Assembly: GCA_026397255.1 (NCBI GenBank)
Contig: JAPLVF010000006.1
Span: 1-52,927, forward strand
Length of the DNA: 52,927 nucleotides
Direction: 5' to 3'
Source of the DNA: Candidatus Beckwithbacteria bacterium
GTDB lineage: Bacteria; Patescibacteriota; Microgenomatia; UBA1400; CG1-02-47-37
Numbering within the stretch: the first letter of the stretch is position 1; every line of letters begins with the position of its first letter. Below the pieces are notes generated by a model. It did not search any database, was not told the DNA's origin, and worked only from the letters and a program-made list of their open reading frames with translations. Shown here one piece after another: positions 1-7,193 of this stretch. A program made the translations under genes and the position numbers.

Positions 1-113
1 AAGTAGAAAAAGGCTTACGTCATAAAATTATTGACAGCGTTAGGTGGTTGGCCGAATGGTGTATTAGAATGATTAAGATGTTCGGGGTAAAAGTGGCCTA
101 TAGGAGAAAATAA
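1..113 (+). CDS. 3' end of an unknown gene (partial)
   Basis: An open frame enters from the left edge (first full codon at position 3) and ends in TAA at 111-113, giving the last 36 residues of a protein. The tail is basic and partly hydrophobic (contains RWLAEWCIRMIKMF) and ends in YRRK. Its stop overlaps the next ATG by one base (TAATG), so the two genes are probably translationally coupled and in one operon. Too little is present to assign a family. Confidence 0.6.
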   Translation, partial: VEKGLRHKIIDSVRWLAEWCIRMIKMFGVKVAYRRK

Positions 114-2443
114 TGGACCAAATTAATATTTTAATTGAACAAGCAAAATATTTAGTGTTGATTGCCTTTTTATTAGGTTTGGGAATCGTGGGTTTGGTGG
201 GATTTTTGTATGTTTTGGCCCAATACTGGAAACATAAAGACAGGGAAAAAAGATCATTAGAGTTTGTGGTACTTCAGGTGGCGGTGCCCAGAGACAATGA
301 AGTCAAGATTGACGCGGCGGAACAAATGTTTGCCTCGATGGCCAGCTTAAAAAAAGGCGGCGGGCTGTTGGGCTTTTTAAAACCGTGCGATCACTTGAGT
401 TTTGAGATTGTCGCCAAAAAAGAAGACATCAGATTTTACGTGTCAGTTCCCAATAAATTGCGGGATATGGTGGAGAAACAGATTAATGGAACTTATCCGG
501 GCGCGGACGTGAAAGAGGTGGATGAGTACAATATTTTTACTGATTACGGCAAGGTGGCATTCGCGGCTTTAAAGCTGAATAACGCGCCATTTTATCCTGC
601 CCAGATTTACAAAGATTTGCCGGTGGATCCGTTAAGCTCGATCACGGCTGGGTTAGCGAAGATGGGTGATAACGAAGGAGCGGTGATGCAGGTGTTGATT
701 ACCCGGGCGGACAAAAAATGGCAGAAAGCAGGACGAAGTTATATTTCCAAGACTAAAAAAGCCGAGTCGGACCCGGAAAAAGCCAAGTATAACGTGGACC
801 CGAAGACTTACGAGCAGATTGAAAATAAATGTTCTAAACCGGGGTTTGAAACGACCATTAGATTGGTGGTTTCATCGACCACTAAAGAATCGGCAGAGGC
901 GCATTTGTCAAATTTAGTTTCGGCTTTTTCCCAGTTTAATTCCGACCACAACAGTTTTGAGAGGGCGAAAATCCACTTAAAGAAATTATTCATGGTGGAT
1001 TTTATTTACCGCTATCTGCCGTTATTCGGGTCAAACACGATTTTGTCAACGGAAGAGCTAGCGACGATTTTTCACTTTCCCAACAAAACAATTGAGACAC
1101 CGCACATTTTTTGGTTGTCAGCCAAGCGGGCGCCGGCGCCGGCCTTGATTCCAAGAACGGGATTGTATTTGGGGAAAAGCGTGTACCGAGGAGTGGCCCG
1201 GCCGGTGTGTATTACTGATGACGATCGATTAAGACACGTTTATATTATCGGAAAAACCGGGGTGGGTAAGTCTGAGCTATTGACGGATATGATTATGCAG
1301 GATATCCGGGCCGGAAAAGGCGTTTGTTTTATCGATCCGCACGATACCGTGGAAAAGATTTTGGAAATGATTCCGCCGGAGCGGGCAGAAGACGTGATTT
1401 ATTTTAATCCGAGTGATACCCAGCGGCCGATGGCCCTGAATATGCTGGAAGCCAATACCGAAGAGGAAAAACATTTTGTGACCACTTCAATCGTGGGGTT
1501 GATGTACAAACTGTACGATCCGCATAAAACCGGCATTATCGGGCCGCGGTTTGAACACGCAATCAGAAATGCCATGCTGACGGTAATGAGCGATCCGGGC
1601 AGCACGTTTATTGAAGTGGTGCGGTGTTTGACCGATGCTAGGTATGTGCAGGAAATTTTACCGCGAGTAAAAGACCCGATTGTCCGGCGTTACTGGACTG
1701 ACCAAATTGCCCAGACTTCCGATTTTCATAAATCAGAAGTTTTGGATTACATTGTGTCGAAGTTTGGCCGCTTTGTGACTAATAAAATGATGCGAAATAT
1801 TATTGGTCAAAGTCAGAGCGCGTTTAGTTTTAGAAAAGTAATGGATGAGGGAAAGATTTTGTTAATTAACTTGGCTAAGGGTAGAATCGGGGAAGAAAAC
1901 AGCCAATTTTTAGGCTTAATTTTAGTGCCAAAAATTTTAATGGCAGCGATGAGCCGGCAGAACATTCCGGAAGAGCAGAGACGGCCGTTTTACATTTACG
2001 TGGATGAGTTTCAAAACTTTGCCACGCCGGATTTTGCCCAGATTTTGTCGGAAGCGAGAAAGTTCGGTTTGGGGTTGACGGTAGCCAATCAGTTTATCGG
2101 CCAGATGGAAGAAGAGGTAAAGAACGCGATTTTCGGCAACGTAGGCACTTTAATTTCTTTCCGGGTGGGGGTGACGGACGCTAATTATTTGGAACACGAG
2201 TATCAGCCGACGTTTAGCGAAACGGATTTAATTAATGTGGAGCGGTTTAACGCTTATGTCAAAACGATTGTGAATAATGAACCGGTGCCGGCGTTTTCCA
2301 TGGATTTAACGAAAGATATGACTAAAGCTAAAGAAGCCAGAAGTTTGAAAATGGCGGAGATGGTAAAGCAGTTGTCACGGCTAAAATACGCTAAAGATAT
2401 GAATGTGGTGGAGGCGGAGATTACTCAAAGAGCAAAATTATAG
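113..2443 (+). CDS. VirD4/TraD-like type IV secretion coupling ATPase
   Basis: This 776-residue protein has one N-terminal membrane segment (about residues 13-37) and a long cytoplasmic part. A Walker A motif, GKTGVGKS, lies near residue 380, followed by the strand KGVCFIDPHD. A Walker B-like YVDEFQ lies near residue 630, and the AxxFGLGLTVANQ region is typical of TraD/VirD4-type DNA-pumping ATPases with a TraM-recognition domain. Such proteins couple DNA or protein substrates to a type IV secretion or conjugation channel at the inner membrane. A Shine-Dalgarno AGGAG (102-106) supports the start. No relaxase or other channel subunit is visible here, so the role could equally be DNA uptake or pilus-associated export. 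Confidence 0.8.
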   Translation: MDQINILIEQAKYLVLIAFLLGLGIVGLVGFLYVLAQYWKHKDREKRSLEFVVLQVAVPRDNEVKIDAAEQMFASMASLKKGGGLLGFLKPCDHLSFEIVAKKEDIRFYVSVPNKLRDMVEKQINGTYPGADVKEVDEYNIFTDYGKVAFAALKLNNAPFYPAQIYKDLPVDPLSSITAGLAKMGDNEGAVMQVLITRADKKWQKAGRSYISKTKKAESDPEKAKYNVDPKTYEQIENKCSKPGFETTIRLVVSSTTKESAEAHLSNLVSAFSQFNSDHNSFERAKIHLKKLFMVDFIYRYLPLFGSNTILSTEELATIFHFPNKTIETPHIFWLSAKRAPAPALIPRTGLYLGKSVYRGVARPVCITDDDRLRHVYIIGKTGVGKSELLTDMIMQDIRAGKGVCFIDPHDTVEKILEMIPPERAEDVIYFNPSDTQRPMALNMLEANTEEEKHFVTTSIVGLMYKLYDPHKTGIIGPRFEHAIRNAMLTVMSDPGSTFIEVVRCLTDARYVQEILPRVKDPIVRRYWTDQIAQTSDFHKSEVLDYIVSKFGRFVTNKMMRNIIGQSQSAFSFRKVMDEGKILLINLAKGRIGEENSQFLGLILVPKILMAAMSRQNIPEEQRRPFYIYVDEFQNFATPDFAQILSEARKFGLGLTVANQFIGQMEEEVKNAIFGNVGTLISFRVGVTDANYLEHEYQPTFSETDLINVERFNAYVKTIVNNEPVPAFSMDLTKDMTKAKEARSLKMAEMVKQLSRLKYAKDMNVVEAEITQRAKL

Positions 2444-2468
2444 GATTGATTTTCTTCTTTATTGAGCC

Positions 2469-2474
2469 TATAAT
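2469..2474 (+). promoter_or_regulatory. -10 box TATAAT, leaderless start for 2481
   Basis: TATAAT ends 6 nt before the ATG at 2481, so transcription would begin at or next to the A of the start codon. No Shine-Dalgarno sequence is present. Confidence 0.7.
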
Positions 2475-2480
2475 ACTAGA

Positions 2481-3521
2481 ATGATGGTAGAAGCTAAAAA
2501 TTTATCGACAATAATCGCTGAAAGGGATGAGGCCTCGCAGTATTATTATTTATTAGAATCAGTGTCCCCTTTATCAGAAAAAATACAAAAAGAGAGGCAA
2601 AAACGGTTAGTGGTTTGCGGGGTTTTTGACCAGTGTCCATTATTAATGGAATTTATCGATAAATTAGGCTTTACAACTGTTTCTTCAACAGAGATGATAG
2701 GAGTAAATCCAAAAACTCCTCTTTTGATCGCATTTCCACGTAATGCCTTTATTCAACTGGGAACAACAATAGTTGCTAGATCAAACATAAATGCTGATTA
2801 TTTAGAAATTGCTTTAAGAAGAAATATTGAGACTTTGGGAGGAAATCCTGATAAATTGCGATTAGTAAGAGATGATTATTTGGGTAACGGTGGTCGGTTT
2901 ATGGCAGAGGCAGGTTTGGTAGTGGGTCCGGAAGATTATTTTCTTCTTGAGCACGTGCAGAGAATCTTGGATCAGGCTGGCTGTGAGGGTAAGAATAGAA
3001 TTGCCCTGCCTTGGCCTTCAATGAATGATTATTCTTCTTGGTTAAGTAGTAAAAAGTCAGATGAATATTTTGAGAGATTAATAGAATGGTTGCCGGAATG
3101 GAAAATCGGGCAGTTAAAATTCAATTATACTTATAAAATAAGAGCCTCCTATCCTGATTTAGATCTTTTTGTTGGGGTTGGGGTTGATGCTGTAGGCAAG
3201 CCAGGAATTTTATTAGACGATATGTATGCAGAGATTTATCCTGAGGCTATCGAGGCGGCAAGTAGTAGAGTAGCAGTTTACAGAGTTAATCCTTTTGAAG
3301 CGAACCGTTTTCTTAGTTGCAATTTTTTCTCGGTGGGGAAGTCAATTGATGGTCGGGTGGCGTTAACAGTAGAGGGAGCTGAGGTAACTCAAGAAACATT
3401 AATACAAAATTTTGGCTACAGAAATGTTTTTGGTTTTCCGATTGAGTGGGTAGTTGATAAAGTACATGGGGCAGCGTTTCATTGTCGATTCAACGTAGTT
3501 GATTTAAGCGTGTTTAAATAA
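2481..3521 (+). CDS. possible divergent guanidino-modifying (deiminase-fold) protein
   Basis: This 346-residue soluble protein is not clearly recognisable. Its order of motifs weakly resembles the arginine deiminase/amidinotransferase superfamily: FPRNAFIQLG near residue 86 (compare FxRD), NGGRFM near 137 (compare EGGD), DLDLF near 233 (compare HLD), an ANRFLSCNF strand near 278, and a C-terminal FHC motif (His334-Cys335) where the family nucleophile Cys sits in GGxHC. If the alignment is right, the catalytic His of HxD is replaced by Asp and activity is doubtful. The gene stands alone between an ATPase and tRNA-Ile. Confidence 0.35.
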   Translation: MMVEAKNLSTIIAERDEASQYYYLLESVSPLSEKIQKERQKRLVVCGVFDQCPLLMEFIDKLGFTTVSSTEMIGVNPKTPLLIAFPRNAFIQLGTTIVARSNINADYLEIALRRNIETLGGNPDKLRLVRDDYLGNGGRFMAEAGLVVGPEDYFLLEHVQRILDQAGCEGKNRIALPWPSMNDYSSWLSSKKSDEYFERLIEWLPEWKIGQLKFNYTYKIRASYPDLDLFVGVGVDAVGKPGILLDDMYAEIYPEAIEAASSRVAVYRVNPFEANRFLSCNFFSVGKSIDGRVALTVEGAEVTQETLIQNFGYRNVFGFPIEWVVDKVHGAAFHCRFNVVDLSVFK

Positions 3522-3523
3522 AA

Positions 3524-3532
3524 TGGTAAAAT
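3524..3532 (+). promoter_or_regulatory. extended -10 promoter of tRNA-Ile
   Basis: TGGTAAAAT, an extended -10 box, ends 9 nt before the tRNA 5' end. The same TGGTAAAAT element recurs in front of several genes in the window. Confidence 0.6.
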
Positions 3533-3541
3533 AGGGAATTC

Positions 3542-3615
3542 AGGCCGGTAGCTCAGCTGGTTAGAGCGTCAAGCTTATACCTTGAATGTCGAGGGTTCGA
3601 ATCCTTCCCGGCCTA
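3542..3615 (+). tRNA. tRNA-Ile (anticodon UAU)
   Basis: A complete cloverleaf: acceptor AGGCCGG/CCGGCCT, D stem GCTC/GAGC, anticodon stem TCAAG/CTTGA with loop CTTATAC, and T arm with loop TTCGAAT. The anticodon is TAT, reading AUA. Most bacteria read AUA with a CAU tRNA modified to lysidine, so a UAU isoacceptor is uncommon. CCA is not encoded. The kinase gene starts 31 nt downstream with no terminator between, so they may be co-transcribed. Confidence 0.9.
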
Positions 3616-3646
3616 CATTTTATTTATTTTCCTGCCCAAAAAATTT

Positions 3647-4630
3647 ATGGCTCAGGAAATTTTTTTACCAAGTCTGGGGATTAATTGCCGCGGCGAGGCA
3701 TTGACTGAAAATATTGTCCACTCCTTCATTAAGGGAATTGGTTTACCAGAAAAAGAAAATAATTTGGTTTTACTTTCTGATCAAAGATTCAGGCTAAAAA
3801 AAGAAATTGTTCTGAATTCTTTGGTTGATGATCAGGAAAGTTTATTAGGGTCAGGGGCATATTCTTGGATAATTCCTGGTTATGACAATGAAACAAAAAG
3901 AGAAGTGGCCTTAAAAATGATGAAGTGGTCTTTTGCCAATGATGATTCTGTGGTTGAAGGCTTTGCCAGAGAGGCTAGATTGATGTTGGCATTAGACCAT
4001 CCAAACATTTTACCTATTTATGGTTTAACGGTGATTAATGTTTATGTTAAAGCTATTCCGGCAATCATTATGGAAAAAGCCGATGGTAATTTACAAGACG
4101 AGAGGAATTTGAGCCCGCAATTAATTAGCGAAGCAGTTTTAAGCATTGCCGGAGTTTTGGATTATTTAAAGGAGAAAAAAGTAGTCTATGCGGATGTTTG
4201 TCCGTCAAATATTTTAATAAAAGAAAAAAATTTTTTTCTGGGAGATTTTGGTTCATCCATTGATTTATCTGGGGTCGATAGAATTTTAAGTCATTGGGAT
4301 TATGCTTCTCCGGAATTGATGAGATGTTCGACGGGTTGTATGGGGGGAAGACGGGCTTACCCTCATGACCTTGTCCAGGCCGACCAGCATGCTTTGGCCG
4401 CCATGGCCTTTGAACTTTTAACCCAAGAAAGCTCGATGATTATTTGGAGGACTTTGGGTGGTGAGGGGGCAACGGAACATCGCGAGCCAAACATTGTTTT
4501 AAATTCCGCCGGCCGGCTCGATCCAGAAATTTATCGGGTATTATCTAAGGCGACTAGCTATGATCATAAAAACCGTTATGGGAGTTGTGTTGACTTTGCT
4601 TTAGCGCTAAAAGAAGTAATAGGGGATTAA
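3647..4630 (+). CDS. Ser/Thr protein kinase-like protein with altered HRD motif
   Basis: A 327-residue protein with a eukaryotic-type kinase domain. Visible motifs are the glycine loop GSGAYSW (68-74), ATP-anchoring Lys90 (VALK), helix-C Glu109, catalytic loop YADVCPSN (181-188), DFG at 200-202 and SPEL at 221-224 in the APE position. The HRD motif is changed to YAD: the catalytic Asp183 and Asn188 remain but the His and Arg are lost, so activation-loop control is probably unusual. There is no membrane segment or PASTA domain. The gene follows tRNA-Ile and converges on the recombinase gene, overlapping its stop by 4 bases. Confidence 0.8.
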   Translation: MAQEIFLPSLGINCRGEALTENIVHSFIKGIGLPEKENNLVLLSDQRFRLKKEIVLNSLVDDQESLLGSGAYSWIIPGYDNETKREVALKMMKWSFANDDSVVEGFAREARLMLALDHPNILPIYGLTVINVYVKAIPAIIMEKADGNLQDERNLSPQLISEAVLSIAGVLDYLKEKKVVYADVCPSNILIKEKNFFLGDFGSSIDLSGVDRILSHWDYASPELMRCSTGCMGGRRAYPHDLVQADQHALAAMAFELLTQESSMIIWRTLGGEGATEHREPNIVLNSAGRLDPEIYRVLSKATSYDHKNRYGSCVDFALALKEVIGD

Positions 4631-5484
4631 AGTTCTTCCAGTTTGGCGGGGGAGGCGGTGGGTTTGGTAATAAATTCTAAGTATTTTTCAGTGGTGGATA
4701 GCCGTTTATGGCCGGCGAGCTTAGAAATCAAAGTTAACGGTGTGCCGGAGGCCAGCTGGTGGGCAATGAAGGTGTGGCGTAAATCATTAACTTTAGCATT
4801 TTTGACACCGGCGATTTTAAAGTAGCGGTCAATGGCGGTGCGGATATTACGGATTAAAAACGGCCGGCCGGTTTTGGTAATAAAAACCTGTTTAACGCGG
4901 GCATTAGGGCGGATTTTAAGATAGCTAGAAAGGGCGGCTTGGGCGACTTTATTCAAAGGCACTTCCCGACGAGAATGAGATTCAAAAGGTTTAATATCTA
5001 ATTTGTCGGTGTCGATATCTTCCAGCTTTAGGTTGGCTAATTCACTGATGCGGATTCCGGTTTGCAGGAGGATTTCGACAATAGCATAAAGCCGGATATC
5101 TTCGCGGCAAACATCGCGTAAACTCCGGTACTCCATTTTGCTCAAAATCCGGGGCGGCTTAATTTCGTATTTGGGGTGAGTGACGCCGGCGGCGGGGTTG
5201 TCTTTAATTAACCCCAGACTAACCAGAAAACGGCAGAAGGTCTTAATGGAATTTAATTTTCTGGAGACGGACTTGGCGGTGTAAATATCGCCGGTGAGGC
5301 TGGTTTTAAAAGCTTCAATAACCGTGAAGGTAAGTTCTTGTGGTTGGGAAATCTTTTGTTTGGCAGAAAATTGAATCAGCTGATCAACGTCTTTGTTGTA
5401 TGCTAAAATAGTCGAGGTGGAGCGGCCTTTTTTCTTAAGATCAACAATAAAATTTTCCCGGGCAGAAGTAAGGTCCGTAATCAT
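4627..5484 (-). CDS. tyrosine recombinase (XerC/D-like)
   Basis: An N-terminal SAM-like core-binding domain is followed by a phage-integrase catalytic domain. Visible are Arg in QTGIRISEL, the LRHTF region, LAGH and the nucleophile Tyr in TTEKYLEF, close to the C-terminus. I start it at the inner ATG (5484), giving 285 residues, because it begins a typical ARENF N-domain and a TATAAG box (5492-5497) ends 7 nt upstream; the outer ATG adds 13 hydrophobic residues and overlaps the divergent gene. The usual HxxR is NDLR here, so one catalytic His is replaced by Asn, and the beta-hairpin Lys is not obvious. It could resolve chromosome dimers or belong to a mobile element; no attachment site is visible. 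Confidence 0.8.
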   Translation of the reverse strand: MITDLTSARENFIVDLKKKGRSTSTILAYNKDVDQLIQFSAKQKISQPQELTFTVIEAFKTSLTGDIYTAKSVSRKLNSIKTFCRFLVSLGLIKDNPAAGVTHPKYEIKPPRILSKMEYRSLRDVCREDIRLYAIVEILLQTGIRISELANLKLEDIDTDKLDIKPFESHSRREVPLNKVAQAALSSYLKIRPNARVKQVFITKTGRPFLIRNIRTAIDRYFKIAGVKNAKVNDLRHTFIAHQLASGTPLTLISKLAGHKRLSTTEKYLEFITKPTASPAKLEEL

Positions 5485-5506
5485 AGAGTGGCTTATAATA
5501 TCAATA

Positions 5507-5512
5507 AGGAGG
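5507..5512 (+). promoter_or_regulatory. Shine-Dalgarno AGGAGG for 5517
   Basis: AGGAGG lies 4 nt before the ATG at 5517, one of the few strong Shine-Dalgarno sequences in the window. A TATAAT overlapping the divergent recombinase promoter lies just upstream. Confidence 0.7.
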
Positions 5513-5516
5513 ATTA

Positions 5517-5879
5517 ATGTCAACAGGTAAGAAGAGAATTTTTGTTTATTTAATCATGATTTTAAGCGTAACGATTTCGGTGAAACTGATTAAAGATATT
5601 ATTAAATTAAAGGCGGCGGATAAGAGAATAATTGAAGCAGAACAGGGATTGACAAAGGCAAAAAATGAACAAGAACAATTAAAACAGAAATTAGCGGAAT
5701 CAACTCAAGGAGATTGGTGGGAAAAACAAGTCAGAAATGTTCTGAATATGGCCCGGCCAGGAGAAGAGGTGGTGGTGGTACCGGAGGAGGTGGGAAAAGT
5801 AACAGAGGTAACAAAAGTAATAAAAGTAGAAGAAGAATTAACTAATTGGCAAAAGTGGTGGCAGGTTTTTAGTAAATGA
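5517..5879 (+). CDS. FtsB/DivIC-like septum protein
   Basis: A 120-residue protein with a short basic N-terminus, one membrane segment (about 8-27), a coiled coil (about 34-65, rich in K/E/Q) and the segment VRNVLNMARPGEEVVVVP. That segment matches the family pattern in which a LARE-like helix is followed by PGE(V)VV, as in FtsB/DivIC cell-division proteins. Proteins of this kind join the FtsL-FtsQ complex at the septum. Length and topology fit. The C-terminus (TNWQKWWQVF) is Trp-rich. The family call rests on architecture and the PGE motif. Confidence 0.65.
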   Translation: MSTGKKRIFVYLIMILSVTISVKLIKDIIKLKAADKRIIEAEQGLTKAKNEQEQLKQKLAESTQGDWWEKQVRNVLNMARPGEEVVVVPEEVGKVTEVTKVIKVEEELTNWQKWWQVFSK

Positions 5880-5885
5880 TATAAT
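5877..5885 (+). promoter_or_regulatory. extended -10 TGATATAAT, leaderless start for 5891
   Basis: The box overlaps the stop of the FtsB-like gene and ends 5 nt before the ATG at 5891. No Shine-Dalgarno sequence is visible. Confidence 0.65.
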
Positions 5886-5890
5886 AAAAT

Positions 5891-6595
5891 ATGGGGTTAT
5901 TTGATAATTTGATCGGTCAATATGTAAAGAGACGGGAATTTGTGTCGAAGGAAATAGAGGGAGTGGATGAAACGAGCAGGAAAGTTAAAATAAGGCCGTT
6001 TATTACAATTTCGAGGGAATCGGGCAGCGGCGGGAAACCAATCGCCCAGTTAGTCGCCAAAAAATTAAAATACAAATTTTACAACAAAAAATTAATTGAT
6101 TTGACTGCCAAAGAAACCAAAAAGAGACAGGCTTTAATTGCTTCTTTAGACGAAAAGGACAGGGGAATGGTGGAAGATTTGGTTTATTCTTTATTAAGTC
6201 CGGATTATGTTGACGAGGAAACGTATTTTAAGCATTTATGCCATGTAATTTTAACTGTCGCCAGGAAAGGGAATTGCGTAATTTTGGGTAGGGGGGCAAA
6301 CTTTATTACCGGCGGTTACGGCGGTTTGCACGTTCGGATTGAGGCGCCATTTTTGGTGCGGTCCGGCTATACGGCCCAGTACGAAAAACTATCGATTTAT
6401 GAAGCCCGGGAAAGAATGCAGAGACTTGATAAAGAGAGAAAAAAGTTTATCCAAGAACATTTTGGCAAAGATCCGTCGAATCCTAATTATTATGATTTGG
6501 TGATTAACACCACCTATTTAAATATTGCCCAGGCGGCAGAAATTATTTTAACGGCGTTTAAAAATAAGTTTCCGGACTGGAAAAATTACAGATAA
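5891..6595 (+). CDS. cytidylate kinase-like protein (Cytidylate_kin2 family)
   Basis: A 234-residue P-loop kinase-like protein. The phosphate-binding stretch is ISRESGSGGKPIA (about residues 39-51), followed by a helix with NKKLIDLTAKE and, later, VILGRGANFI and the lid-like segment ERMQRLDKERKKFIQEHFG. The order of motifs is that of the Cytidylate_kin2 family, related to CMP kinase. The likely reaction is ATP-dependent nucleotide phosphorylation in the cytoplasm, but this family is poorly characterised and the substrate is not certain. It sits just downstream of the FtsB-like gene and just upstream of the RNA gene cluster. Confidence 0.75.
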   Translation: MGLFDNLIGQYVKRREFVSKEIEGVDETSRKVKIRPFITISRESGSGGKPIAQLVAKKLKYKFYNKKLIDLTAKETKKRQALIASLDEKDRGMVEDLVYSLLSPDYVDEETYFKHLCHVILTVARKGNCVILGRGANFITGGYGGLHVRIEAPFLVRSGYTAQYEKLSIYEARERMQRLDKERKKFIQEHFGKDPSNPNYYDLVINTTYLNIAQAAEIILTAFKNKFPDWKNYR

Positions 6596-6597
6596 AT

Positions 6598-6606
6598 TGG
6601 TAGAAT
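6598..6606 (+). promoter_or_regulatory. extended -10 TGGTAGAAT for the tRNA-like RNA
   Basis: An extended -10 box whose expected start (about 6613) lies 13 nt before the cloverleaf. The short leader contains TTGTTCTTTGAT, which resembles a boxA. Confidence 0.55.
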
Positions 6607-6625
6607 AACCCTTGTTCTTTGATAT

Positions 6626-6701
6626 AGCGGGTGGGAGGTAAGTATCTCGTGAGGCTCATAATCTCACTTAATCTGGGAGCGTTACCCAGAACCCGCTACC
6701 A
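6626..6701 (+). ncRNA. tRNA-like cloverleaf RNA, CAU anticodon, abnormal D and T loops
   Basis: This 76-nt sequence folds as a cloverleaf with an encoded CCA end. The acceptor is AGCGGGT/ACCCGCT (perfect). The D stem is GAGG/TCTC with a 6-nt loop TAAGTA. The anticodon stem is TGAGG/TCTCA with loop CTCATAA (anticodon CAU). The T stem is 6 bp (TCTGGG/CCCAGA) with loop AGCGTTA. It lacks U8, the D-loop GG and the TTC of the T loop, so the normal tRNA elbow cannot form. The R11:Y24 pair in the D stem and the CTCATAA loop recall initiator tRNA. It is the only tRNA-like gene here that encodes CCA. It could be a specialised initiator-like tRNA, a tRNA with a non-translational job, or a decaying copy; the intact stems argue against decay. 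Confidence 0.6.
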
Positions 6702-6712
6702 AGTTACCTAAG

Positions 6713-6734
6713 TCCGCTTTTTGAGCGGATTTTT
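6713..6734 (+). terminator. intrinsic terminator of the tRNA-like RNA
   Basis: TCCGCT pairs with AGCGGA over a 5-nt loop, followed by five T. It lies 12 nt after the encoded CCA, making the tRNA-like RNA a single-gene transcript. Confidence 0.8.
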
Positions 6735-6742
6735 GGTAAAAT
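6734..6742 (+). promoter_or_regulatory. extended -10 TGGTAAAAT for tRNA-Met
   Basis: An extended -10 box directly after the terminator. The leader then forms a 7-bp hairpin (GATCGCC 6748-6754 with GGCGATC 6769-6775) that ends two bases before the tRNA. Confidence 0.6.
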
Positions 6743-6777
6743 AGAAGGATCGCCGCCGCTAAGGCTATGGCGATCGA

Positions 6778-6850
6778 GGCAGGGTAGCTCAGTTGGTAGA
6801 GCACGGGATTCATAAACCCGCGGTCGCGAGTTCAATTCTCGCCCCTGCTA
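6778..6850 (+). tRNA. tRNA-Met (CAU), elongator type
   Basis: A cloverleaf with D stem GCTC/GAGC, anticodon loop TTCATAA (CAU), and T arm GCGAG/CTCGC with loop TTCAATT. The acceptor pairs GGCAGGG with CCCTGCT, leaving a G.U at position 1-72, and position 31-39 is A.A. C11:G24 in the D stem argues against an initiator. Because AUA is covered by tRNA-Ile(UAU) at 3542, this is most simply elongator Met rather than Ile2. CCA is not encoded. Its last three bases overlap the stop of the convergent RNHCP gene. Confidence 0.85.
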
Positions 6851-7156
6851 CTTTATCGGTTTGGTGGAGAGTTCGATCAGTTTTTCTTTATTGTCTTCCG
6901 GATCAGTTTTGTTGCGGGTGATTTTGCGGCACAAATGGCATTGGTGAAAGATAATGTAGCGGCCATTTTTAATTTGGACGCCAATAGGTTTCATTAAGGT
7001 TTGACATTTGGAAGCGCGGTCGCCGGGAAATTGATCATCAACGTGTTTGGAATACAGACAGTTGGGGCAGTGGTTGGTGTAGCCGGTGCCGTGGGTAATT
7101 TGGCCGCAGAATTCGCAGATAAAATCTTCATCGACTTTGGTAAAATGTTTGAGCAT
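6848..7156 (-). CDS. RNHCP-domain zinc protein
   Basis: A 102-residue protein dominated by an RNHCP-type domain: FICEFCG near residue 12, YTNHCPNCLYSKHVD (27-41), PGDRA (44-48), PIGV (57-60), and a last Cys pair in FHQCHLCRK (70-78). The paired cysteines suggest zinc binding. Members are small, mostly uncharacterised bacterial proteins. It is divergent from the structured RNA at 7194, sharing the intergenic region, and converges on tRNA-Met. Confidence 0.85.
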   Translation of the reverse strand: MLKHFTKVDEDFICEFCGQITHGTGYTNHCPNCLYSKHVDDQFPGDRASKCQTLMKPIGVQIKNGRYIIFHQCHLCRKITRNKTDPEDNKEKLIELSTKPIK

Positions 7157-7159
7157 AGT

Positions 7160-7187
7160 TTGACTAATTCTATTTTAGTGCTAAAAT
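7160..7187 (+). promoter_or_regulatory. promoter of the structured RNA (-35 TTGACT, -10 TAAAAT)
   Basis: TTGACT (7160-7165), a 16-nt spacer and TAAAAT (7182-7187) with TG one base upstream (extended -10). The expected start is near 7194. Nothing downstream before 7402 is a credible coding region. Confidence 0.65.
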
Positions 7188-7193
7188 ACCAAT

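Noticed and set aside
6778-6850. Initiator tRNA
   Set aside because: C11:G24 in the D stem and lack of the three G:C pairs at 29-31 do not fit an initiator, although the G.U at 1-72 is weak.
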